DNA of 64,000 nucleotides from Flavobacteriales bacterium (GCA_016699575.1 CP064979.1:1116001-1180000), one strand, 5' to 3'; shown: positions 45,290 through 53,676, counted from the stretch's first letter. Numbers and translations: made by a program. Notes: generated by a model from the letters alone, not told the origin.

Positions 45290-45303
45290 GTAGCCCGTAG
45301 GGG
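45290..45303. repeat. Right attachment repeat within tRNA-Glu
   Basis: GTAGCCCGTAGGGG, identical to 39101-39114; it covers the 3' part of the T-arm and acceptor stem of tRNA-Glu. Confidence 0.8.
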
Positions 45304-45362
45304 AATCGAACCCCTGTTTCATCCGTGAAAGGGACGCGTCCTAACCCCTAGACGAACGGGCC
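45291..45362 (-). tRNA. tRNA-Glu (UUC)
   Basis: On the minus strand a 72-nt cloverleaf: acceptor GGCCCGT/ACGGGCT, D-arm with TCTAGGGGTTAGGA, anticodon stem CGTCC/GGATG with loop CTTTCAC (anticodon TTC), T-arm CAGGGGTTCGATTCCCCTA..., discriminator A. CCA is not encoded; CAA follows. The gene is intact although it is the integration target. A TACATTTG box lies 55 bp upstream. Confidence 0.93.
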
Positions 45363-45416
45363 ATACCTCTTGAACCTCAGTCGCCTTCACAGAGGCTACG
45401 GCGACCAAAGGGGCGG

Positions 45417-45424
45417 CAAATGTA
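45417..45424 (-). promoter_or_regulatory. -7 box of tRNA-Glu
   Basis: The minus strand reads TACATTTG, exact consensus TAnnTTTG, about 55 bp upstream of the tRNA 5' end and just beyond the stop of the gene at 45460. Confidence 0.55.
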
Positions 45425-45459
45425 GAAAGACATTCGAACCGGGAAAGCCCATCAGGCCA

Positions 45460-46164
45460 CTATCGCACGTCGTCGTTGTCCGCTTGGAAACGGAAGCCCA
45501 AGCGCTTGCCCGTGCTGATCTGCACGTTGGCGTTCAACTCGTTCATCTCGCTCACGGTCACCTGGTTCACCTGGTCGTACGGTGGGGTGAGCAGGTCGAA
45601 GTCGAGGGTGTACATGATCACAGAGTACAACACCTGCTGCAAGCGCTCCTTGCTGATCGTATTGTCGGCCAAGTCGTTGTAAAGGAAGCCGAGCTGGCGC
45701 TTGCCCTGCACGAAGAAGTGACCGTCCTTGTTGATGAACAAGCGCGACACGAGGTAGCCCAGGTCGCGCTCGCGGTTGTACTTGAAGGAGTCGCTGAGGA
45801 AATTGTACATGTTCACCACGCCGAAATAGCCGCGCAGCTCATCCTCCTGAAGGTAGCTCGTCTTCCATAGGCTGTGGCCTTGGTCCAAACGGAAGACGTT
45901 GGTGTGCATGTGGAAAATGATGACATCACCAGCGACCTTCAGTTCAGCGGCAGCCTCGCCTTTGTCAGTGTACTTCACCGTCACGCGCTTGTCCTGCTGC
46001 TCCATGGTGGCGTTCAGGTCATCGGCCGTGGCGGCAAGCACCGCCTTCAGATCGGCGAACACACTGAGCAGACGCTGGTAAACGTCCTGCTTCATGGCGC
46101 TCTTGCCACCGAGCATGCGCAGGATGGTGGAACGCGGGTCGTCTTGCTTGGTGGTCTTGCTCAT
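45460..46164 (-). CDS. Conserved hypothetical protein downstream of proS
   Basis: A 234-residue soluble protein without signal peptide or membrane segment. It reads like a conserved Bacteroidota protein ('VIIFHMHTNVFRLDQGHSLWKTSYLQED', 'YFGVVNMYNFLSDSFKYNRERDLGYLVSRLFINKDGHFFVQGKRQLGFLYND'), but I do not know its function. Its ATG overlaps the proS stop (TGATG), so it is translated with ProS. The ATG at 46164 is used; the upstream extension lies in proS. Confidence 0.8.
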   Translation of the reverse strand: MSKTTKQDDPRSTILRMLGGKSAMKQDVYQRLLSVFADLKAVLAATADDLNATMEQQDKRVTVKYTDKGEAAAELKVAGDVIIFHMHTNVFRLDQGHSLWKTSYLQEDELRGYFGVVNMYNFLSDSFKYNRERDLGYLVSRLFINKDGHFFVQGKRQLGFLYNDLADNTISKERLQQVLYSVIMYTLDFDLLTPPYDQVNQVTVSEMNELNANVQISTGKRLGFRFQADNDDVR

Positions 46165-47633
46165 CAGTAGGCTCTTGCGAAGATGACACGTTGTGCGCTG
46201 GGCTTGCCGGTGACCATGCATGCTCCGGGCGTGCGGTCGCCGTGCAGGGGGATGCAACGGATGGTGGCCTTGGTCTCCTGCTTCACCTTCTCTTCCGTCT
46301 CCGCCGTACCGTCCCAATGCGCCAGGATGAAGCCGCCTTCCTCGATGACCTCCTTGAACTCGGCGTAGCTGTCCACAGCGCGGGTCTTGGCATCGCGCAT
46401 GGCCAATGCCTTCTGGTACAGGTTTTCCTGGATGGCCTGAAGGAGGTGTTCGACCTTTTCCGCCAGGTCGGTCACCTGCAAGGTCTCCTTTTCCAAGGTG
46501 TCGCGGCGGGCCACTTCAACCGTGCCGTTCTCCATGTCGCGTGGGCCCACGGCAATGCGCACAGGCATGCCCTTCAACTCGTACTCGGCGAACTTCCATC
46601 CGGGCTTCCGCTTGTCGTCGTTGTCGTACTTCACGGTGATGCCCTTGCTGCGCAGCGCGTGGACCATGGGCGCCACATAGGCGTCGATAGCGGCCAATTG
46701 CTCGCCGTTCTTGGCAATGGGCACAATGACCACTTGTACAGGAGCCAGTTTGGGCGGCAACACCAGTCCGTGGTCGTCGCTGTGCGTCATGATGAGCGCT
46801 CCCATGAGACGGGTGCTCACGCCCCAGCTCGTGGCCCATACGTGGCTCTGCTTGTTTTCCTTGTCGGTGAAGTACACGTCGAAGGCCTTGGCGAAGTTCT
46901 GACCGAGGAAGTGCGAGGTGCCGGCTTGCAGCGCCTTGCCGTCCTGCATCATCGCTTCGATGCAATAGGTGTCCTCAGCACCGGCGAAACGCTCGCCAGG
47001 GGTCTTCACGCCTTTGATCACGGGCATGGCGAGCCACTCCTTGGCGAACTGCGCGTACACATCGAGCATGCGCATGGTCTCCTCCACCGCTTCCTCCTTG
47101 CTGGCATGTGCGGTGTGCCCTTCTTGCCAGAGGAATTCGGCCGTGCGCAGGAACAAGCGCGTGCGCATTTCCCAACGCACCACGTTCGCCCACTGGTTGA
47201 TGAGCAACGGCAGGTCGCGGTAGCTCTTGATCCAGCCGCGGTAGGTGTTCCAGATGATCGTCTCGCTGGTGGGGCGCACGATAAGCTCCTCCTCCAACTT
47301 CGCTTCGGGGTCCACCACCACGCCGTGTACCGGGTCGCTCTTCAAGCGATAATGCGTCACCACGGCGCATTCCTTGGCGAACCCTTCCACGTGGCTGGCT
47401 TCCTTGGCCAGGTAGCTTTTGGGGATGAACAGCGGGAAGTAGGCATTGACGTGACCGGTCGCCTTGAACATGGCATCCAAGGCAGCCTGCATCTTCTCCC
47501 AAATGGCGTAACCGTGGGGCTTGATCACCATACAACCGCGCACGTCGCTGTGCTCGGCCAGGTCGGCTTTCAGCACAAGATCGTTGTACCACTGTGCATA
47601 GTCCGTGGCACGCTTCGTCATCACTTCGCTCAT
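46164..47633 (-). CDS. proS: Prolyl-tRNA synthetase (short, archaeal/eukaryote-like type)
   Basis: Charges tRNA-Pro. The 489-residue class II synthetase has motif 2 'RPTSETIIWNTYRGWIKSYRDLPLLINQWANVVRWEMRTRLFLRTAEFLWQEGHTAH', motif 3 in 'TSWGVSTRLMGALIMTHSDDHGLVLPPKLAP' and the C-terminal anticodon-binding domain. It lacks the editing insertion of long bacterial ProS, as expected for the type found in Bacteroidota. A TACTTTTC box lies about 42 bp upstream. Confidence 0.95.
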   Translation of the reverse strand: MSEVMTKRATDYAQWYNDLVLKADLAEHSDVRGCMVIKPHGYAIWEKMQAALDAMFKATGHVNAYFPLFIPKSYLAKEASHVEGFAKECAVVTHYRLKSDPVHGVVVDPEAKLEEELIVRPTSETIIWNTYRGWIKSYRDLPLLINQWANVVRWEMRTRLFLRTAEFLWQEGHTAHASKEEAVEETMRMLDVYAQFAKEWLAMPVIKGVKTPGERFAGAEDTYCIEAMMQDGKALQAGTSHFLGQNFAKAFDVYFTDKENKQSHVWATSWGVSTRLMGALIMTHSDDHGLVLPPKLAPVQVVIVPIAKNGEQLAAIDAYVAPMVHALRSKGITVKYDNDDKRKPGWKFAEYELKGMPVRIAVGPRDMENGTVEVARRDTLEKETLQVTDLAEKVEHLLQAIQENLYQKALAMRDAKTRAVDSYAEFKEVIEEGGFILAHWDGTAETEEKVKQETKATIRCIPLHGDRTPGACMVTGKPSAQRVIFARAY

Positions 47634-47674
47634 CGCCTGCTTCCGGTACTATTTTTGACGTTGACCGGAGCGGC

Positions 47675-47682
47675 GAAAAGTA
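47675..47682 (-). promoter_or_regulatory. -7 box of proS
   Basis: The minus strand reads TACTTTTC (TAnnTTTG with one mismatch) in the divergent gap between proS and the Gly/Tyr-rich lipoprotein gene. Confidence 0.4.
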
Positions 47683-47739
47683 GATACTACCGGACCGCCC
47701 CGGACGTTGGAACCAAACCTCACTACCCCCGTGAACGGG

Positions 47740-48720
47740 ATGAAGCACATGCGCGCACCGAACTTCCTCCACGGCACCGCCCCCGCTATCCTGCTGGCGC
47801 TGGTGGCCACGGCCTGCACCCAGAGCCAACCTTCGGCCTATGTGCATGACGATGTGTACGACCGCCCTGACCCGCGGGCGATCACTGCTTCGGTTAGCAA
47901 CGAACCGTTGGCGGAAGAAGCCGCACCAACGCAGGAGGATTACTACGACCCCCAAGTGGCCCCGCAGTACAGCAATCCGCGCGGCTACTACGACATGGCC
48001 TACAACGACCCGTACTACTACGGCTATGACCGCTACGGCTTCGGTACGATGTACGGCAACAACTGGGGTTACAATGGTTGGGGCAGCGGTGTTTACATGG
48101 GCTACTACAATGGCTATTGGGGTGGGATGGGCAACGGCTGGAACTACGGATGGAACGATCCGCTCTACGGATACACCGGAAGCTGCGTTGATGGTTGGGG
48201 CAATTACGTACCCTGCTACAACGGCTGGAACAACAACTATTGGTACAATGGCCCCTACTACGGCTATGGCTACTACGGCTACGGTGGTGGCTGCTACAGC
48301 TGCTACCAACCCATCGTGAACGGCTGGAACGATGGTTGGAATTCCAACGTGTACTACGGTCACCGCCCACGCTTCGGTGGTGGAAGCGGCAATGGCACCG
48401 GCGGTAGTGCGCCCGTGCCGATGACGCGCACCAACCCGCGGGACCAGATCGGCTTGATGCGCCCCGCCACCGCCCGGCCCAATACCCAGATGTCCACCGG
48501 CACCACACGCCCGTTGGTCCAGCCCGATGCGCGCCCGACCACGCGCCCGACCACCGCTCCAGTGGAACGCCCGGTTACCCGGCCCGCCGTGCGCGAACGG
48601 GGACGTGGCACCGACACTGCTCCGCAGCGCAATGACGGTGGTGGTTTCGACAGGGGCACAGCGCCATCGCGCGACACCGGTGGTGGCAACAGTGGCGGAG
48701 GAGGACGTCGCCCGCGATAA
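47740..48720 (+). CDS. Gly/Tyr/Asn/Trp-rich lipoprotein
   Basis: A 326-residue lipoprotein: the signal peptide ends in ALVATAC (lipobox Cys at about residue 26). Residues about 80-220 are dominated by Gly, Tyr, Asn and Trp (YYGYDRYGFGTMYGNNWGYN, YYGYGYYGYGGGCYSCYQP), then a Thr/Arg/Pro-rich tail (about 230-326; TRPTTAPVERPVTRPAVRER). Such sequences are disordered or sticky and may act in the envelope or in adhesion. No catalytic domain is seen. I use the ATG at 47740; a TTG at 47707 would add 11 residues. Confidence 0.8.
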   Translation: MKHMRAPNFLHGTAPAILLALVATACTQSQPSAYVHDDVYDRPDPRAITASVSNEPLAEEAAPTQEDYYDPQVAPQYSNPRGYYDMAYNDPYYYGYDRYGFGTMYGNNWGYNGWGSGVYMGYYNGYWGGMGNGWNYGWNDPLYGYTGSCVDGWGNYVPCYNGWNNNYWYNGPYYGYGYYGYGGGCYSCYQPIVNGWNDGWNSNVYYGHRPRFGGGSGNGTGGSAPVPMTRTNPRDQIGLMRPATARPNTQMSTGTTRPLVQPDARPTTRPTTAPVERPVTRPAVRERGRGTDTAPQRNDGGGFDRGTAPSRDTGGGNSGGGGRRPR

Positions 48721-48726
48721 GAACCC

Positions 48727-50211
48727 ATGAACGCATCGATCATCCGCTCGGTCAGCATCGGGCTGGCCATCGTTCTGCTCGCGCCGACCGCCTGGGCCCA
48801 GACGGAAGAGGACGTCCTCGGGTTCTCAAGCCTATCCCACGGCAGTTCGGCCCGCAGCTTGGGCATGGCAGGTGCGTTCGGGGCACTGGGCGCCGATCCT
48901 TCCGCCGCTGTGATCAACCCCGCAGGCATGGCGCTTTACAGCACGAGTGAGTTCAGCATTACGCCATCGTTCGATGTGCAACGGGCTGATGCGAAACACT
49001 ATGGGTTCAATGGTACCGGCACCGACCATAGGTTCTACTTCAACAACCTGCTGGTACAGTTCGCAGCGCGCGGCGATGCCGGCAGCAAGTGGACCAACTT
49101 CAGTTTCGGCATCAGCTACGACCGGCTCGCGAGCAACCATTGGGAGCGCCAAGTGGAATCCAAAGGCGTGAACAGCAGCATCGCACAAGCATTCGCAGCG
49201 GAAGCGAACGGAACGCCCTATGGGATGGTGGACAGCATCCTGCCCTATTCTGCGGGACTGGCCTGGCTTGCCTATGCCATTGATCCCTTGGACACCAACG
49301 GTTTCACCTACACGAGCGCCATTCCGTCCGGAAGCCTGGTGGACCAGACCCACACGATCAGCAGCGCTGGCAACGTGCGGTCATGGAACCTGTTCTTCGC
49401 GGCCAGCTGCATGGACGAGCTTTTCATCGGCGGCTCCATCGGAATACACGGTGTGCGCAACGAACGGATCACCACGCACGTGGAAACCACGCTCGATGAA
49501 GATCTCCCGTTGGAGAAACTGACCTACAAGGAAAACCTGCTCACTACAGGCACGGGCTTCGACATCAAGTTGGGCGCAGTGATGCGCGCAGGTGATGCTG
49601 CACGCTTCGGACTGGCGTTCCACTCGCCCATCTGGCTGAGCCTCACCGACGGCTATACCACGGAGATGAGCACGGCGTTCCGGGACAACGGTGATCGGTT
49701 CAACTACGAAAGCCCAGAGGGCAACTTCAACTACCGGGCGCGCACTCCCCTGCGTGTGGTGGCCAGTGGCGCGGTGATCGTGGGCAAGGTGGGTGCCATC
49801 AGCGCCGACTATGAGTTCGCGGACTTCCGCCACATGCGCCTCAACCATGCCACCGGCGAGGTCGGCGCGTACGACTTCAGCGAAGAGAACGGCATCATCA
49901 AGGAGCGGTTCCGTGTGCAGCACCACCTTCGGGTGGGCACGGAGTGGCGCATCGCGAGCAAGGTGTACCTGCGTGGCGGGGTGGGCTATTGGCCGGATCC
50001 GTACATCGATGAAGACCCACGCGGCGGCGAGGCGCTCATGCGCTACACGGGCGGTATCGGCTACCGCACCCAGCGCTGGAGCTTGGACTTTGCCGGGCTG
50101 CACGGATCACGCACCGCGGGCTACTACCAGTACAACCCCAACTTCATTGAACCCACCACCGAAACGCTCAAGGAGACCAGGGTGTTCGTGACGTTCTCCT
50201 ACAGGCCTTAA
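48727..50211 (+). CDS. OMPP1/FadL/TodX-like outer-membrane transporter
   Basis: A 494-residue outer-membrane beta-barrel for hydrophobic substrates. Signal peptide MNASIIRSVSIGLAIVLLAPTAWAQ, then the FadL-type opening 'GSSARSLGMAGAFGALGADPSAAVINPAGMALYSTSEFSITP'. Alternating strands run to the end ('TLKETRVFVTFSYRP') with a terminal aromatic residue. It starts 6 bp after the Gly/Tyr-rich lipoprotein gene and both may be envelope partners. Confidence 0.9.
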   Translation: MNASIIRSVSIGLAIVLLAPTAWAQTEEDVLGFSSLSHGSSARSLGMAGAFGALGADPSAAVINPAGMALYSTSEFSITPSFDVQRADAKHYGFNGTGTDHRFYFNNLLVQFAARGDAGSKWTNFSFGISYDRLASNHWERQVESKGVNSSIAQAFAAEANGTPYGMVDSILPYSAGLAWLAYAIDPLDTNGFTYTSAIPSGSLVDQTHTISSAGNVRSWNLFFAASCMDELFIGGSIGIHGVRNERITTHVETTLDEDLPLEKLTYKENLLTTGTGFDIKLGAVMRAGDAARFGLAFHSPIWLSLTDGYTTEMSTAFRDNGDRFNYESPEGNFNYRARTPLRVVASGAVIVGKVGAISADYEFADFRHMRLNHATGEVGAYDFSEENGIIKERFRVQHHLRVGTEWRIASKVYLRGGVGYWPDPYIDEDPRGGEALMRYTGGIGYRTQRWSLDFAGLHGSRTAGYYQYNPNFIEPTTETLKETRVFVTFSYRP

Positions 50212-50227
50212 CAGCACAGCAGCAAAC

Positions 50228-50256
50228 GAAAAGCCCGGCTCATCACCGGGCTTTCG
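50228..50256. terminator. Bidirectional terminator
   Basis: AAGCCCGG (50231-50238) pairs with CCGGGCTT (50246-50253), with A-rich bases on the left and T-rich bases on the right, between convergent genes ending at 50211 and 50279. Confidence 0.75.
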
Positions 50257-50278
50257 CATTGTTCAGGTCTTCAGTTGA

Positions 50279-51112
50279 TCACTTCATCGCGCGAACCTCC
50301 TCGGCGAGGAGCTCATCCACCAGCACGCGACCGCAGTGCTCGCACACGATGATCTTCTTGTGGCTGCGGATATCCAGTTGGCGCTGGGGCGGGATGCTGT
50401 TGAAGCAACCACCGCAGCTGCCGCGCTCCACGGGCACCACGGCCAAGCCGTTCATGGCGTTGCTGCGGATGCGGTGGTAGGCGTTCAGCAGGCGCTCTTC
50501 GATGTGGCTGCTCGCGGTCTTGCTCTTCTTCTGCAGGTCCTTCTCGTCCTTCTCCGTCTCGGCGATGATGTCGTCGAGCTCCTTCTTCTTCACATCGAGG
50601 TCCTTCTTGCGCTCCTTGAACAGCTTGGTGCTTTCGTCCACGGCAGCCTGCTTGCTGTCCATGCCGAACTTGGCTTCCTTGATGCGCTTCTCGGCGAGCT
50701 GGATCTCCAGGTTCTGGAACTCGATCTCCTTGCCCAGCGAATCGAACTCGCGGTTGTTGCGCACCTTGGCTTGCTGCGCTTCGTACTTCTTGATCTGCGC
50801 CTTCGAATCCTTGATGGAGTTCTGCTTTTCAGCGATCTGCGTCTCCATCTCCTTCAGCTCGTCCTGGAGCTTCATGAGGCGGGTCTCGAGGCCGGCCACT
50901 TCATCCTCCAGGTCCTGCACCTCCAGGGGCAGTTCACCGCGGATCACGCGCAGGCGGTCGATCTGTGAATCGACGGTCTGAAGGATGAACAGCTCGCGGA
51001 GCTTGTCTGCAATGGCGTTCTCGGCCTTGGTGGCGGCGTTCACGGCCTTGATGGCCCCGTTGCCAGCAACAGTGTCAGCGGCTTTCGGGGTCTTGGCGGC
51101 GGTCTTCGACAT
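50279..51112 (-). CDS. Coiled-coil protein with C-terminal zinc ribbon (C4-type)
   Basis: A 277-residue protein: an Ala-rich start, a long antiparallel coiled coil (about 45-215; 'LEDEVAGLETRLMKLQDELKEMETQIAEKQN...') and a C4 zinc ribbon CGGC...CEHC near the C-terminus ('RGSCGGCFNSIPPQRQLDIR', 'IIVCEHCGRVLVDEL'). The family (CT398/YbgI-associated) is widespread and often next to Nif3 genes, as here; its function is uncertain (nucleic-acid or secretion related). ATG at 51112 is used instead of a TTG two codons upstream. Confidence 0.9.
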   Translation of the reverse strand: MSKTAAKTPKAADTVAGNGAIKAVNAATKAENAIADKLRELFILQTVDSQIDRLRVIRGELPLEVQDLEDEVAGLETRLMKLQDELKEMETQIAEKQNSIKDSKAQIKKYEAQQAKVRNNREFDSLGKEIEFQNLEIQLAEKRIKEAKFGMDSKQAAVDESTKLFKERKKDLDVKKKELDDIIAETEKDEKDLQKKSKTASSHIEERLLNAYHRIRSNAMNGLAVVPVERGSCGGCFNSIPPQRQLDIRSHKKIIVCEHCGRVLVDELLAEEVRAMK

Positions 51113-51114
51113 GG

Positions 51115-52215
51115 TCAACTGTAATGGATGGGGTTGGTGTTAAGCCCCGATAAACGGACCGCGAAAGTAGGTTTTTCCAGCACCAGCCGATCCCGGATGG
51201 CGTGCATGGTGAATTGCTCGGTGTGCCAATGGCCGGCATCCACCAGCAGCAACCGGCCTTCCGGCTCCTGGAACTGGTGGTATTTGGCATCGGCCGTTAC
51301 CATGGCATCGGCCTTGGCGGCCAAGGCATTGCCGAGCAGGAAGGTGCCGCTTCCGCCACAGACCGCCACCCGCTTTATGGGCCTTCCCAAAGCCTCCGAG
51401 TGCCGCAGGTTGGGTTGGCCGAGAACGGTCTTCAGGTGCTGGAGGAAGTCCCCCTCGGCCATGGGTTCGGGCAGCTCACCAAGCAGACCGGCCCCGATGC
51501 GGGGGTCTTGGTTGGCCAGTTGATAGAGGTCGTAGGCCGCCTCTTCGTAAGGGTGAGCGGTTCTCATGCCCTGCAGAATGACCGCCTCACGCTCAACAGG
51601 ATAGATCACTTCCACCCTGACCTCGGCCTCTGCGTGCCGTTCGCCGCGCACGCCCGCGAAAGGGTTGGTGCCCTCGCCTGCCCGGAACGTTCCCCTACCA
51701 CTGAGGTTGAAGCTGCACTGGTCGTAGGCGCCAATATGCCCGGCGCCCGCCTCGAAAAGGGCCGAACGCACCGCTTCGGCGTGGGCCTCGGGCACAAAGA
51801 CGACCAGCTTCCTAAGCCGATCGGCCTTGGGCTCGAGGACTGAAAGTGGCTTTAGACCTAACCGCTTGGCCAGTTCGCCGTTCACGCCATCGATCACATT
51901 GTCCAGGTTGGTGTGAATGGCATAGATGGCGATGTTCTTGCGTAGCGCCAGCTCGATGGTGCGCTCCACCGCGTTGCTGCCTGTGAGCCGCTTCAGTCCT
52001 TTGAAGATGACCGGGTGGTGGCAAATGATGAGGTTGCAGCCTTCGCGCTCGGCCTCCACCACGGTGCGCTCATCGCAATCCACCGATACCAGAGCAGCGG
52101 TGGCTTCGGCGTTCCGATCACCGACCTGAAGCCCGCAGTTGTCATAGTCCTCCTGCAGGGCGAGTGGAGCCCAGTGTTCGAGGACGGAGATGATGGAGGC
52201 GATGGTTTGGGGCAT
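51115..52215 (-). CDS. Nif3-like dinuclear metal-centre protein
   Basis: A 366-residue member of the YbgI/YqfO (NIF3) family, a hexameric metalloprotein of debated function (formerly GTP cyclohydrolase type 2). The first part has 'EDYDNCGLQVGD' and 'LIICHHPVIFKGLKRL' with the metal-binding His pair; the C-terminal part has 'DAGHWHTEQF', another metal site. A middle insert of about 100 residues (PII-like, 'KLVVFVPEAHAEAVRSALFEAGAGHIGAYDQCSFN') makes this the long form. Its stop is 2 bp before the start of the zinc-ribbon gene. Confidence 0.93.
   Translation of the reverse strand: MPQTIASIISVLEHWAPLALQEDYDNCGLQVGDRNAEATAALVSVDCDERTVVEAEREGCNLIICHHPVIFKGLKRLTGSNAVERTIELALRKNIAIYAIHTNLDNVIDGVNGELAKRLGLKPLSVLEPKADRLRKLVVFVPEAHAEAVRSALFEAGAGHIGAYDQCSFNLSGRGTFRAGEGTNPFAGVRGERHAEAEVRVEVIYPVEREAVILQGMRTAHPYEEAAYDLYQLANQDPRIGAGLLGELPEPMAEGDFLQHLKTVLGQPNLRHSEALGRPIKRVAVCGGSGTFLLGNALAAKADAMVTADAKYHQFQEPEGRLLLVDAGHWHTEQFTMHAIRDRLVLEKPTFAVRLSGLNTNPIHYS
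51162..51169 (-). promoter_or_regulatory. Possible internal promoter box for the zinc-ribbon gene
   Basis: The minus strand reads TACTTTCG inside the end of the Nif3-like gene, 50 bp upstream of the zinc-ribbon ATG. Confidence 0.3.
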
Positions 52216-52281
52216 GTTTAGAAGTGTTGTTCCACTGCGAGGGTCCTGTACGCTTCACTGCAACATCAGGCACGGATAGCA

Positions 52282-52289
52282 ATAGAACA
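52282..52289. repeat. Target-site duplication, left
   Basis: ATAGAACA, repeated perfectly at 53677-53684 on the other side of the IS element; 8 bp is the usual target duplication of IS256-family elements. Confidence 0.9.
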
Positions 52290-53676
52290 GGGTCTGTTAG
52301 ATTAAGTGTGTCACGATCTTGATCACTGATGTTGTTGATGTAGTTGGGTTTTCAACGAGGGGGTCTGGGGGAGACTGATAACGTGTTGATCGGTGTTGGC
52401 CAGTTGTGGATCGAAGCGCGGTCCGAAGAGCAAGCGTAACTCGGCTGCGATCTCACGCCAGGCGAAGATGGGCTTTGCGGCCATCTTCTCCACGATGCGC
52501 TGCTGGGCCAAGAAGAGCAGTTTGAGCAGGGCCATGTCGTTCTCGAAGACGCGCTTGGTCTTGGTGTATTTGCGCAACTGGGCATGGAAGCCCTCGATGG
52601 GGTTGGTGGTGTAGATCAGCCGCCGGATACGCTCGCTGTACCGGTATTGGCTGGCCAGAAGCGGCCAGTTGATGCGCCAGGAGTTCACCGCTTGCGGATA
52701 GCGCTCGCCCCATTTGTCGCTGAACACTTCCAGTGCTTGCAGGGCACGCTCCTCGTTGGGTGCCCGGTAGATGGCCCGCATGTCCTTGACCACTTCCTTG
52801 TAGTGCTTGTAGCTCACGTACTTCAAGGTGTTGCGCACCTGATGCACAATGCACAGCTGGATGTCGCTCTGCGGGTACACCAGCGCGATGGCCTCGGAGA
52901 AGCCGCTGAGGTTGTCGATGCACGCGATCAGCATGTCCTCCACCCCGCGCTGGCGTAGGTCGTGCAGCACGCTCAGCCAGAACTTGGCGCCTTCGTGCTG
53001 GCCAACGTAGAGGCCAAGCAGGTCCTTGTGGCCATCGGGGCCCACGCCAAGGGCGGTGTAAACGGCTTTGTTCACCACGCGACCCTCTTCCTTCACCTTG
53101 AAATGGATGGCATCGAGCCATACGATGGCGTAACGCGCTTCCAAGGGGCGCTGCCGCCATGCCTGCACATCGGCGACCACCTGGTCGGTCACCGCGCTGA
53201 TGGTGGCTTCGCTCACTTCGATGCCGTAGAGGTCGCGCACATGGTCGCTGATGTCGCGCTGGCTCATCCCCAGTCCATAGAGCTTGATGATCTTCAGGTC
53301 CAGCTCGGCGTTCAGAACCCGTTCCCGTTTAGGCAGCAGCAGTGGGTCGAAGGTCCCGTTCCGGTCCCGCGGGGTGGCGATGTCCACCTCCCCGTGTGCG
53401 GTCTTCACCCGCTTGCGGCCGTGCCCGTTGCGCCGGTTGGCCTTGCCGGTGTCCTCTTCCAGATGCGCGCTCAGCTCTCCCCGTAGGGTGGCTTCCATCA
53501 GCCGTTTTACCAAGGGCGTCAGCACCCCTTCGCTGCCGCTGAGCGGCTTGCCCAGAAGCAATTGCTTCATGGCCTCCTTCTCGAAGGCTTCGTAATCGAA
53601 CTTGTCCGTCTTGTCTTCCATGGGTCAGGGTTTGAAGTTCGCAACTCCGGCCTGACACACTTTACTGAACAGTCTC
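52290..53676 (-). mobile_element. IS256-family insertion sequence
   Basis: A complete 1387-bp element. The 24-bp terminal inverted repeats (52290-52313 and 53653-53676) share AGTGTGTCA at the inner end and CTGTT near the outer end, with a few mismatches between. It carries one intact transposase gene and is flanked by a perfect 8-bp target duplication. It landed 3 bp beyond the stop of the lipoprotein gene at 53688 and disrupts no reading frame. Confidence 0.93.
52323..53621 (-). CDS. IS256-family transposase
   Basis: A 432-residue DDE transposase of the mutator-like IS256 family. 'SGSEGVLTPLVKRLMEATLRGELSAHL' is the typical N-terminal block, followed by 'RNGHGRKRVKTAHGEVDIATPRDRNGTFDPLLLPKRER', 'YGLGMSQRDISDHVRDLYGIEVSEATISAVTD', the first catalytic Asp in 'IVWLDAIHFKVKEEG', the second in 'ACIDNLSGF', the CxxH 'CIVHQVRNTLKYV' and the Glu region 'TTNPIEGFHAQLRK'. 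The frame is complete, so it may be active. Confidence 0.96.
   Translation of the reverse strand: MEDKTDKFDYEAFEKEAMKQLLLGKPLSGSEGVLTPLVKRLMEATLRGELSAHLEEDTGKANRRNGHGRKRVKTAHGEVDIATPRDRNGTFDPLLLPKRERVLNAELDLKIIKLYGLGMSQRDISDHVRDLYGIEVSEATISAVTDQVVADVQAWRQRPLEARYAIVWLDAIHFKVKEEGRVVNKAVYTALGVGPDGHKDLLGLYVGQHEGAKFWLSVLHDLRQRGVEDMLIACIDNLSGFSEAIALVYPQSDIQLCIVHQVRNTLKYVSYKHYKEVVKDMRAIYRAPNEERALQALEVFSDKWGERYPQAVNSWRINWPLLASQYRYSERIRRLIYTTNPIEGFHAQLRKYTKTKRVFENDMALLKLLFLAQQRIVEKMAAKPIFAWREIAAELRLLFGPRFDPQLANTDQHVISLPQTPSLKTQLHQQHQ

Larger units (their letters stand above)
39101..45303 (+). mobile_element. Small integrative element in tRNA-Glu
   Basis: A segment of about 6.2 kb bounded by GTAGCCCGTAGGGG at 39101-39114 and 45290-45303. 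The right copy is the 3' end of an intact tRNA-Glu gene. The segment carries a tyrosine recombinase next to the left end, an HTH protein of excisionase size, a replication-initiator-like protein, small unknown proteins and two exported proteins. Direct 22-bp repeats with three mismatches lie inside both ends. There are no capsid, terminase large subunit, relaxase or conjugation genes, so it may be a mobilisable or satellite-like element that moves with help. Confidence 0.82.

Noticed and set aside
39101..45303. Element interpreted as a prophage or filamentous phage
   Set aside because: No coat, assembly ATPase (Zot-like), tail or large terminase gene is visible; only the replication-like protein hints at phage, which is too little.
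46191..47849. 552-residue open frame antisense to proS
   Set aside because: ProS is unambiguous on the minus strand; the frame also crosses the proS promoter region.
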